Shown here: positions 41,719-48,309 of the stretch, one piece after another
How the letters are laid out: the number at the start of each line of letters is the position of its first letter
How positions within the stretch are numbered: the stretch's first letter is position 1
The notes under the pieces: generated by a model
What the model was told of the DNA's origin: nothing
The model's database searches: none
What the model saw: only the letters and a program-made list of their open reading frames with translations
Assembly (NCBI GenBank): GCA_001515265.1
Contig: LNDB01000017.1
Location: forward strand, 1-48,309
Length of the DNA stretch: 48,309 nucleotides
Direction: 5' to 3'
Source of the DNA: Candidatus Dichloromethanomonas elyunquensis
GTDB lineage: Bacteria; Bacillota; Desulfitobacteriia; Desulfitobacteriales; Syntrophobotulaceae
Translations under genes and position numbers: made by a program

Positions 41719-42408
41719 GTGATTATCACGGATTGCCAATTAAAAAGTTCAGCCTGTTTTCTGGACAATATTTTGTCCGGAAGGATAAAAACAGAAATAG
41801 CCTTTCAGCCAATTTGGGATTTGCAGAAAATAAATATATTCGGTTTTGAAGCTTTAGCCCGATGGGAAAATCTTAGGACGGAAGACGTCTTCTTGGAAGC
41901 TGCCCAAAATAATTCAGTGCTGGAATTGGAAACTTTGATTTTGGCGGAAATATGCCGGATCGGAAAAAGTACAAAAGAAAAGACGTTTATTAACGTTCAT
42001 CCAAGCTTGCCCGATCCTTATTTTTGGGAATGTTTAAAAGGGCAGAATGTAATTTTGGAAATAACGGAATCAGCTGCAATCTGCTTTCCGGCCTTAAATG
42101 TCCTAAGAAAATTAGGCTTTATTTTGGCGTTAGATGATTTTGGCACCGGTTCGGCAACATTAGAATCTTTGTGCCTTGTCGAGCCCGAATATATTAAGCT
42201 TGATAAAAGCCTGATCCAATCAAAGAATGTTGCAAGCCGTGATAGCCTGATAACGGCCTTTGTTGGACATGCTGCAAGGCTGAATGCCAAGGTGATTGTT
42301 GAAGGCATAGAAAACAGTGAACAATTGCGGGCGGCAAGGATAAATGGTTCTCACTATGGACAAGGGTTTTTCCTTGGAAAACCTGAAATATTGTTTCCCG
42401 GTTTCTAA
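41719..42408 (+). CDS. EAL-domain c-di-GMP phosphodiesterase
   Basis: 229 aa, essentially one EAL domain with no sensor or GGDEF part. The catalytic set looks complete: Glu44 in FEALARW, Asn in INVHPS, Glu in LEITES, DDFGTG, Lys in IKLDKSL, Glu in VEGIE and Gln in GQGFFLGKP. So it is probably an active enzyme that breaks c-di-GMP to pGpG. The start is the GTG at 41719, although AAAGGCGG lies almost directly on it, so the exact start is uncertain. It stands between the cell-wall hydrolase of the ICE and the Tad locus, 26 bases before the CpaB-like gene, so it may tune pilus or conjugation genes by lowering c-di-GMP. Confidence 0.88.
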   Translation: MIITDCQLKSSACFLDNILSGRIKTEIAFQPIWDLQKINIFGFEALARWENLRTEDVFLEAAQNNSVLELETLILAEICRIGKSTKEKTFINVHPSLPDPYFWECLKGQNVILEITESAAICFPALNVLRKLGFILALDDFGTGSATLESLCLVEPEYIKLDKSLIQSKNVASRDSLITAFVGHAARLNAKVIVEGIENSEQLRAARINGSHYGQGFFLGKPEILFPGF

Positions 42409-42434
42409 AATAACAAAATTGAGGAGTGTTTAAT

Positions 42435-43196
42435 TTGAGAAAGATATTTTTTATTTTAGGCTTGGTTATCGCTTTAGGGAGCGGCATGGGCCTTTATTTT
42501 TATATGGATTATGCAAAGGGCCTGATTCCTGTGGTTTATGCCGCCACAAATATTCCCGAAGATACTGTTATAAGCGCGGAGCAATTGAGAATTAAAAATG
42601 TTCCAAGGGATAGTGTGCCTTCAGGAACTGCGGAAAGCATCAACCAGGTAGCAAACAAGACTCTGAATTGGCCTTTGAAAGAAGGCGATCCAGTGCGGTT
42701 GGATAAAATTGCGCAGAACACGAAGGCGGAGGTTGAAAATCCGCGGTTAATCGCCTTCAAAACAGATTACAACGGCTCCATTGCCGGACTTGCCAAATAC
42801 GGACAAACCGTTGACCTTGTTTTAACGCTTGACCCGAAACAAATGGGCAATTTATCGCTTGCAGGATATATTGTCACGGATTTATTTATTGAAGCGACTG
42901 CCGATTCATCGGGCAAGGTATTATCTTCCGCGGATATCCCGCATTTGAATGGACCATCGTCTGTTGGGAGTTTATCACGCAGTGAGCAAACAACCGGCAT
43001 TCCGACAGAAATAATAGCCAAGGTTACGCCTAAACAATTTTTAGTAATCAAACAGGCAGAAACAATGGGAACGATTTCGCTGGCGCAGCGCGATGCGAAT
43101 GCTAAGGATCTCTACAACATAAACGACGTTATTGAAAATTCGCAGGTGAATATAGGCAAAGATTTTATTGTTGCCTTGCTTCAGCTCCAAAAGTAA
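42435..43196 (+). CDS. CpaB/RcpC-like SAF-domain protein of the Tad pilus
   Basis: 253 aa. An N-terminal membrane anchor (about 4-26; IFFILGLVIALGSGMGLYFY) is followed by a SAF domain (AATNIPEDTVISAEQLRIKNVP...WPLKEGDPVRLDKI, about 38-95). A CpaB-like C-terminal part follows (GQTVDLVLTLDPKQ and later ITSLAQ-like TISLAQRDANAKD). In Tad systems this protein helps pilus assembly at the envelope. The start is TTG, eight bases after GAGGAG. First structural Tad gene here. Confidence 0.85.
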   Translation: MRKIFFILGLVIALGSGMGLYFYMDYAKGLIPVVYAATNIPEDTVISAEQLRIKNVPRDSVPSGTAESINQVANKTLNWPLKEGDPVRLDKIAQNTKAEVENPRLIAFKTDYNGSIAGLAKYGQTVDLVLTLDPKQMGNLSLAGYIVTDLFIEATADSSGKVLSSADIPHLNGPSSVGSLSRSEQTTGIPTEIIAKVTPKQFLVIKQAETMGTISLAQRDANAKDLYNINDVIENSQVNIGKDFIVALLQLQK

Positions 43197-43215
43197 ATGT
43201 TATGGGAGGAAACTA

Positions 43216-44046
43216 ATGGCTGGTGAAAATCATGCGGTTAATAAACAGGGGAAGAGAATAATCGTCTTGTGGAGTGTCTGCAGTGTCGGAAAGTCGACGC
43301 TTGCTTGCAATTTGGCCCGGAAACTGGCCAAGGAAACAAACTTAAAAATAGGGCTGTTGGATTTTTCATTAATAACGCCCTGCCTCCACCTATTTTTAGA
43401 GTTGGAAGATAAAGAAAGCTCGATTGAATACATCCTTAAGTCTTGGCAAGAAAATTATTCTTATCGCGATTTGCTTAAGGAAAACGCCCACATAATGAAG
43501 AACCTTCCAAATTTATTATGCTGGACAGGATTAACGAAAGAACCTGAATTAATAGATAAACTGGGAGATATTCAAGCCCGTACAATCATAACTGAGTTGT
43601 CCGATCTAGTAGATATACTCTTTATTGATGTCCAAAGCGATACGTTGATTATTCCTACAGATGCAGCACTTAAGACAGCAACAGATGTTTTGGTTATTGT
43701 TGACCAAAACAGAAACACGATTGAAAACACTGCTAAATGGCTTAACAATTTGCATGAACGAAATATGGATATAAGTAAATTCAAGCTGATCATCAACCAA
43801 TATTCAAACAAGGCCCTGTACACGAAAAATAAAATTGAGAGCAATTTAGCGCTGCCCTTGCTTGGGACAATACCGGGTGTATCCAAGGTGAATTATGATA
43901 ACTCCACTGTTTCACTGGTTCCCTTATTAAAATACGGTAAATTTGATAAAGCAATTGAAAATATTCTGTTGCAGCTTCATTTATATAAGGACATAAAAAA
44001 ACACCGTATATTTTTTACCGCACCGCGCTTAGGGAGTTCACGCTGA
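43216..44046 (+). CDS. CpaE/TadZ-like MinD-family protein, altered P-loop
   Basis: 276 aa. ParA/MinD fold that positions Tad pilus machinery. The P-loop reads SVCSVGKSTLACNLA at about 19-33: the usual KGGVGKST signature Lys and Gly pair are replaced (VCSVGKS), so ATP-dependent dimerisation may be altered. Walker B VDILFIDVQSD and DVLVIVDQNRN follow. GGGAGG precedes the ATG at 43216. It is between CpaB-like and CpaF, its normal place. Function inferred from order. Confidence 0.82.
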   Translation: MAGENHAVNKQGKRIIVLWSVCSVGKSTLACNLARKLAKETNLKIGLLDFSLITPCLHLFLELEDKESSIEYILKSWQENYSYRDLLKENAHIMKNLPNLLCWTGLTKEPELIDKLGDIQARTIITELSDLVDILFIDVQSDTLIIPTDAALKTATDVLVIVDQNRNTIENTAKWLNNLHERNMDISKFKLIINQYSNKALYTKNKIESNLALPLLGTIPGVSKVNYDNSTVSLVPLLKYGKFDKAIENILLQLHLYKDIKKHRIFFTAPRLGSSR

Positions 44047-44074
44047 TGCGGGATTCGGATTGGAGGAACTTTAA

Positions 44075-45499
44075 ATGAGAATCAGTTCAGCTAAAGCTGC
44101 TGACCCAAAAACATATGATACGGATAGCAAAACCCATCTATATAAAACAATAAGTATCATCCAGTCAATATTGACTGAAAACCATCCAAAATTGCTCAAC
44201 GATGCTATTTATGGGGTAGGGGAAAGCCAAAAACAAATCCGCAATGTCATAAAAGATATCATTCGCCATGAGAAGCTCGATGTACCCGATATGAGTATTG
44301 ATGAAATTGCCTGGGGCGTATATAAATACATTATTGGGTATGATGTTATCCATGACCTTCTTCTTGATCCGGAGATAACAGAAATATGCGTAAATGGCCC
44401 ATATCAAGTCACGTATAAAAAGAATGGAATCAGGTATTTAGCCAAGGATATTAAGTTTACAGATCTGGCCCATCTTGAAAAAATAACAGAACGCATCCTG
44501 CTCACCTGCCACTCGGAAGCCAATGAGGGCAGCCCTATGGTGGATAATGCCTGGCTTCCGGATCGAAGCAGGGTTGTAATCAATAAAAGCGCCATCGTCC
44601 CCAGCCATGGAATTACCTTAAATATCCGGAGATTCAGGGATAAAAACTTTTCCCTGGAGGAACTTGAAAAGATCGGGACGTTAAAAACAGCTGAGAGAAG
44701 CAAATCTCGCAACTGTCTTAATAAAGAGTATGAAGAGATCAAAAGTATCCCAAACGAAGGACATTCTTTCCGGCAGCTTGATTTTATCCGGGATATGGTA
44801 AGAGCGGGCGCCACGATCATCGTCAGCGGCGGGACTCACACCGGAAAAACAACCTTGATCCGTACCCTGGCCTCTATTTTTCAAGACCTTATTCCGGATA
44901 AAACCGGTTCGGGTGATTCCGAAAGCGGTTTGCGGATAATCACGATTGAAAACGGACCGGAGCTGCAGCTGGTAAAATACTACCCCGGCCTGGAGGTTGT
45001 TGAAATGCTGGAACGCGACACAAAATACAATCCTATCGGGGTAGAGGAAATCTACCCGCATGTTATGAGAATGGACCCGGATGTGATTTTGGTCGGCGAG
45101 ATCCGTTTTCCGGTCGAAGCCATGTATACGTTGCGGGCCATGCGTTCCGGCCATGCCAATACAATGGCTTCAATTCATACCTATGACGCTGAAGCATGTT
45201 GCCAGGAGTTAAGAACCAAGGTTCAAGCGATCTCCAATGTGAGTGATAAGGTAATTAACACTGAAATCGTCACGGCAGTAGATATTATTATTCAATTAGG
45301 AATAGTCGATAGAAAAATTGAAATCACCCAAGTCGCTGAATTGGAGCTGGATGCGGAGTGCAATATTGTGATTAAAGATATATTTAAAAGAGACAGCGAC
45401 GGGAAAATGTTTTTTAACCCCATAAGCAAAAAACTTGTTTACCGTCTTATGGCCAAGGGCAGGAAAAACGCCGGTGATGTTAAGAGGTGGTTGGTATGA
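44075..45499 (+). CDS. cpaF: CpaF/TadA-type pilus assembly ATPase
   Basis: 474 aa hexameric secretion ATPase of the VirB11/CpaF family. N-terminal domain with EITEICVNGPYQV; Walker A GGTHTGKTT (about 252), the Asp box and Walker B VGEIRFPVE (about 340), then MRSGHANTMASIHTYDA. The middle insertion (about 200-240; LKTAERSKSRNCLNKEYEEI) is longer than in CpaF proteins I recall. The ATG follows GGAGGAACTTTAA, spaced nine bases. Overlaps TadB by ATGA. Firm call. Confidence 0.94.
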   Translation: MRISSAKAADPKTYDTDSKTHLYKTISIIQSILTENHPKLLNDAIYGVGESQKQIRNVIKDIIRHEKLDVPDMSIDEIAWGVYKYIIGYDVIHDLLLDPEITEICVNGPYQVTYKKNGIRYLAKDIKFTDLAHLEKITERILLTCHSEANEGSPMVDNAWLPDRSRVVINKSAIVPSHGITLNIRRFRDKNFSLEELEKIGTLKTAERSKSRNCLNKEYEEIKSIPNEGHSFRQLDFIRDMVRAGATIIVSGGTHTGKTTLIRTLASIFQDLIPDKTGSGDSESGLRIITIENGPELQLVKYYPGLEVVEMLERDTKYNPIGVEEIYPHVMRMDPDVILVGEIRFPVEAMYTLRAMRSGHANTMASIHTYDAEACCQELRTKVQAISNVSDKVINTEIVTAVDIIIQLGIVDRKIEITQVAELELDAECNIVIKDIFKRDSDGKMFFNPISKKLVYRLMAKGRKNAGDVKRWLV

Positions 45500-46452
45500 C
45501 GCTTGTTCTTTGTTATGGAATAAGCATGGGGCTTTTATTGTCTGTAATCACCTGGTTTCTTGGGAAAAATGAAAAGAAGCAAGTGTCCATATTCTTTAAT
45601 AATAGGGTTAGCCATTTTCAGGATAAAGTGAAAAACAACAACAGGATAAGCAATTTTGCAAAATATTATAAGCAAAGAATCTATATAACAAATTTGAAGG
45701 TGAGCATAAAAGCTCTCTTTTTTATGAGTATCGGGTTTAGCTTTATTTCCTTTTTCCTCTCGATATTGACCCTTTCGGAGAAAATTCCGAATCCCACTTA
45801 CCAGAATCCTGAGGCTGTAATCGTGAGCCATAATATTTTCGGCATGATTATTTTTACGGTTATCGGCTTACTGATACCCTGGGTAATAATAAATCTAATC
45901 TATCACAGTACGCGGAGAAGGCTGAATAAACAGGCTTTGAACACTCTCAGTCTTATCTTAAACAATTATATCGTGCGTAATAATCTTGAAGCCGCGACCT
46001 GGGATTCAATTCCTTCCATGCCTTCTCAAATGCGTTCTTTGTTCAGCCGGATCCAGTTCCGGGTTAATAAAGGGGAAGAATTCGACACTGTTGTATACAA
46101 AGTATCTATAATTTTGGAACTGCAGTCTTTCAGGGACTTTTACAACGTTATCGTTTCTTCGAGGCTGGCCGGGGGCAACACGGAAGAGCTTTTATACAGG
46201 CTTACGGACAAAATCAGATCAAGAAAAAACAGGGCGCAATCCATTAAAGAGGATCTTAATCCGTTAATCTCCAAAGCAGTGGCTTTTACGCTGGTAATGA
46301 TTCTTACGTATCTGGGCGTAAGCCTTGTTTGGCCCGAATCATTGGCTCTGGTAAAACAATCTTCATTAGGACACCTTTACACGAATGCCATCATTATCTC
46401 TGTGTTAATTGAGGGAACGCTGCTGCTGAAATTCTTATCAATGGAGGATTAA
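45496..46452 (+). CDS. tadB: TadB-like type II secretion F-domain protein
   Basis: 318 aa. Inner-membrane platform protein, with helices at about 3-19, 75-95, 113-135, 260-275 and near the C-terminus, and the T2SF-type cytoplasmic part between them (LNKQALNTLSLILNNYIVRN, EEFDTVVYKVS, SRLAGGNTEELLYRLTDKI). Overlaps the CpaF stop by four bases and precedes TadC by six. Both are expected to form the base for Flp pilus polymerisation. Confidence 0.88.
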   Translation: MTLVLCYGISMGLLLSVITWFLGKNEKKQVSIFFNNRVSHFQDKVKNNNRISNFAKYYKQRIYITNLKVSIKALFFMSIGFSFISFFLSILTLSEKIPNPTYQNPEAVIVSHNIFGMIIFTVIGLLIPWVIINLIYHSTRRRLNKQALNTLSLILNNYIVRNNLEAATWDSIPSMPSQMRSLFSRIQFRVNKGEEFDTVVYKVSIILELQSFRDFYNVIVSSRLAGGNTEELLYRLTDKIRSRKNRAQSIKEDLNPLISKAVAFTLVMILTYLGVSLVWPESLALVKQSSLGHLYTNAIIISVLIEGTLLLKFLSMED

Positions 46453-46458
46453 GCAAGT

Positions 46459-47361
46459 ATGACTATACTATTGATTTGTTCTATCGGAATATCCCTGGGT
46501 TTGATGCTGCTTTTGGCGGCGTTTTTTATTAAGACAAACCGCAGGGCGTCGAAGAGAATAAATTCTCTTGGCACTACCGTGCTTTCGTATATACAAGCAC
46601 AGGATACGGCGTTAGAAAAACTTCGCAAAAAGACGGCAAAATATATCTCTAAATTGTTAAAGAATACTCCGAGGCAGAATCGTTCGGCTTATATGCTGGA
46701 AATACTCAGACAGCCTGGAGCAATGCTGATAGGATATGCGGAATTTAGGACTTTTAAAAAATTATCCCCCTTCATATTCGCCGTTCTTTTTGGCTTTGCA
46801 GGATTTTCCACAAAAGACTTGCTGATGGCAATAGGGCTGATTTGCACAGGCTTTTTTGTGGGGAGCATAGCGCCCACAGCCATGCTTGCGTATTTTTGCA
46901 ACCAGTACAAAAATGCCCTCATCAATGAGTTGTCGGAAATCATGGCCTATATCGTTGATTTAAGAAAAGCGGGACAAACCATAGCCGATTCTATTCGCGG
47001 GGCCTTATTCGCGACCAATAAATTGCGGCCTCACTTGGAAAAACTCCTGCAGGATATGTCCATAACAGGGCCAAAACCGGCGCTTGCCAAATTGAGTAAA
47101 GAGACAGATATCGATGAATTGAAAAACTTAGCGGATATTTTAATGCAATCTATCACCATCGATAGTTCCAATATGGTTGCCTATATGGCCAGCCGGTCCC
47201 GGGACATTGAATATATTGAGGGATTAAAAGAAATAAGGCGGTATAAGAACAAAAAAATGCTTGTCGAAGCCTTGACCGCAATTCCTTTTATCATGATCCC
47301 GGTAATCATTCTTGTCCCGCTACTATACCAGGCCAACCAAAGCCTTGGCCAAATCATGTAG
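46459..47361 (+). CDS. tadC: TadC-like type II secretion F-domain protein
   Basis: 300 aa, second T2SF platform protein: first helix about 4-22, a pair at about 100-150, the F-domain (ELSEIMAYIVDLRKAGQTIADSI, ... ELKNLADILMQSITID) and a last helix about 274-292. ATGGAGGATTAAGC precedes the ATG. Its stop codon lies within the GGAGG of the next pilin, showing tight packing. Confidence 0.87.
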   Translation: MTILLICSIGISLGLMLLLAAFFIKTNRRASKRINSLGTTVLSYIQAQDTALEKLRKKTAKYISKLLKNTPRQNRSAYMLEILRQPGAMLIGYAEFRTFKKLSPFIFAVLFGFAGFSTKDLLMAIGLICTGFFVGSIAPTAMLAYFCNQYKNALINELSEIMAYIVDLRKAGQTIADSIRGALFATNKLRPHLEKLLQDMSITGPKPALAKLSKETDIDELKNLADILMQSITIDSSNMVAYMASRSRDIEYIEGLKEIRRYKNKKMLVEALTAIPFIMIPVIILVPLLYQANQSLGQIM

Positions 47362-47374
47362 GAGGTGGCAATAT

Positions 47375-47554
47375 GTGAAAAAAATTGTCTGCTGTCTGGC
47401 AGCAGTGCTGTGTGATGAAAGGGGGGATCTGGTTCAAAATATCGTCTTGCTGTTCGGGGGCATTCTGGCAATGGTAGGCATTGCGGTCATTCTTTACAAT
47501 ACAATAACCGCTAAAATTGCCAATGACTCAGCCGGAATGAGTAAACTAAATTAA
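47375..47554 (+). CDS. Short Flp-like pilin, first copy
   Basis: 59 aa. A short leader (VKKIVCCLAAVLCDERG) is followed by one hydrophobic segment (DLVQNIVLLFGGILAMVGIAVILY) and a small tail. The shape and position after TadC suggest a Flp pilin or pseudopilin, though the classical Flp cleavage motif is not exact. It starts with GTG after GGAGGTGG. It pairs with a second, similar gene directly after it. Confidence 0.7.
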   Translation: MKKIVCCLAAVLCDERGDLVQNIVLLFGGILAMVGIAVILYNTITAKIANDSAGMSKLN

Positions 47555-47572
47555 GAAGGGGGTTATTTTTTT

Positions 47573-47749
47573 ATGGGCAAAATTCTGAAAAACCTTTATC
47601 AAGATGAAGGCGGCGATCTCGTTCAAAACATTATTTGGATCTTCGGCGGGGTTCTGGCTACAGTAGCAGCCGTATCAGTACTGTTTGTTACCATCCGGGG
47701 TAAATTGACGGATATGAATACCAGTATAACCAACATCACGACTCCTTAA
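47573..47749 (+). CDS. Short Flp-like pilin, second copy
   Basis: 58 aa: MGKILKNLYQDEGG, then DLVQNIIWIFGGVLATVAAV and a polar tail ending NITTP. Its GGDLVQNI core is almost the same as RGDLVQNI in the first copy, so the two are paralogues. ATG with AAGGGGG upstream; 18 bases after the first copy. Probably the major or minor pilus subunit. Confidence 0.7.
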   Translation: MGKILKNLYQDEGGDLVQNIIWIFGGVLATVAAVSVLFVTIRGKLTDMNTSITNITTP

Positions 47750-47784
47750 GAAAATATTCCTCACCTTGAGGAGGAAGGGAGAGG

Positions 47785-47818
47785 GCGGATAGTATACGTT
47801 CAGACGTGTGCTATCCGC
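47785..47818 (+). promoter_or_regulatory. Hairpin between ribosome site and TadE start
   Basis: GCGGATAG (47785-47792) and CTATCCGC (47811-47818) are perfect 8-base arms. A purine-rich GAGGAGGAAGGGAG lies just before it and the ATG at 47827 just after. The strongest ribosome site is therefore 45 bases from the ATG unless the hairpin folds. Confidence 0.5.
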
Positions 47819-47826
47819 TTAACATT

Positions 47827-48261
47827 ATGCTGAAATTACTAAAAAAACCAATGAGAAATCCCCATAATGAACGGGGATCTGCCTTGATTGAGTTCCTAAT
47901 CGTCTTTGCCTTATGGATGGCGATATTCTTCACCTTCATATCGATGTTTTTCCTTAATAACCTGCAGGGTTCCATGGTTAACGCCGTGAATCTCGGGTTG
48001 GAAAGGGCTGCCGTTGTCGGAGGAACTACGACAGAGGTACGAAATCTAATTAAAGATCAACTGAAACACACCGGCGTCGATACCGGTTTATTTACTGTTA
48101 CCGGATCGGGCAGTGATGCCAGCCGCGTTGCTTACGGACAATATATAACAATTTCTATAACCGGACCCCGGAAATTTACCGATTGGTCAAGCGGTCGTCC
48201 GGTTGCCAAATCGGAGACGGTTACGGTAACCAAAACGATCATGAGTCAATATTTGCCTTAA
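47827..48261 (+). CDS. tadE: TadE-like pseudopilin
   Basis: 144 aa. The N-terminus has NERGSALIEFLIVFALWMAIFF (about 14-35), the RGxxxxEF plus hydrophobic helix that marks TadE and class III signal peptides; the rest is an extracellular beta-rich domain. Tad pseudopilin needed for pilus assembly. The start is uncertain: ATG at 47827 is chosen, with GTG 47806 or ATG 47851 possible; the strong purine-rich site is set apart by a hairpin. Follows the two Flp-like genes. Confidence 0.8.
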   Translation: MLKLLKKPMRNPHNERGSALIEFLIVFALWMAIFFTFISMFFLNNLQGSMVNAVNLGLERAAVVGGTTTEVRNLIKDQLKHTGVDTGLFTVTGSGSDASRVAYGQYITISITGPRKFTDWSSGRPVAKSETVTVTKTIMSQYLP

Positions 48262-48271
48262 TGAGGTGTTT

Positions 48272-48309
48272 ATGAAGAAGCTATATAAAATAATAAAAGA
48301 CGACCGGGG
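48272..48309 (+). CDS. Start of a further Tad-locus gene (cut by window edge)
   Basis: The ATG at 48272 follows GAGGTG by five bases and opens MKKLYKIIKDDRG, which resembles the D/E-R/G leader of the preceding pilin-like genes. It is probably another TadE/pilin-type protein; only 12 complete codons are visible. Confidence 0.5.
   Translation, partial: MKKLYKIIKDDR

Overview
The window looks like a low- to mid-GC Gram-positive genome of the class Clostridia (Peptococcaceae-like at best; the species cannot be read from the sequence). The evidence is AGGAGG-type ribosome sites, many TTG/GTG starts, tRNA genes with encoded CCA, and a Tn1549/CTn-type conjugation backbone found mostly in Clostridia.

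Layout. (1) 1-2.7 kb, minus strand: a chromosomal-type efflux operon, MarR regulator, EmrB/DHA2 transporter and HlyD/EmrA adaptor (cut by the window edge). (2) 2.75-3.5 kb: a strong promoter, seven tRNA genes (Val, Asp, Phe, Gly, Cys, Leu, Val) and a terminator. (3) 3.5-11.6 kb: an AT-rich boundary and then a restriction-modification/defence island. Vsr endonuclease, a MORC/MutL-like GHKL ATPase with zinc ribbons, an Mrr-nuclease/SF2-helicase fusion and an unrecognised protein run rightward. A C5 methyltransferase and a probable CCGG-family type II endonuclease run leftward and meet them tail to tail. (4) 11.8-41.6 kb: the backbone of an integrative and conjugative element (ICE). It holds ParA/ParB, small accessory genes (one frameshifted), a 2,511-residue methylase/helicase-like protein with a TnpV gene nested in another frame, a TOPRIM/DUF3991 protein, an AbiE toxin-antitoxin pair, a structured oriT-like region, an IS21-family insertion that splits a small gene, MobC and relaxase, then the type IV secretion genes (PcfB-like, VirD4, Maff2, VirB6-like, PrgI, VirB4, DUF6075-like, NlpC/P60 hydrolase). 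(5) 41.7 kb to the end: an EAL phosphodiesterase and a Tad/Flp pilus locus (CpaB-, CpaE- and CpaF-like, TadB, TadC, two short Flp-like pilins, TadE, start of another gene), in the same direction and without a visible break.

How it works together. ParAB and the large helicase/TOPRIM proteins would maintain and process the element. MobC and the relaxase would nick at the oriT. VirD4 would hand the DNA to the VirB4/VirB6 channel, with the NlpC/P60 protein opening peptidoglycan. The R-M island and AbiE are defence or stabilisation cargo. The Tad pilus, next to a c-di-GMP hydrolase, could supply surface attachment, possibly during mating, but whether it belongs to the ICE is not settled because no integrase or right end is in the window. 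Several ICE backbone genes are preceded by a hairpin plus U-run that ends only 3-20 bases before the ribosome site, which suggests transcriptional attenuation.
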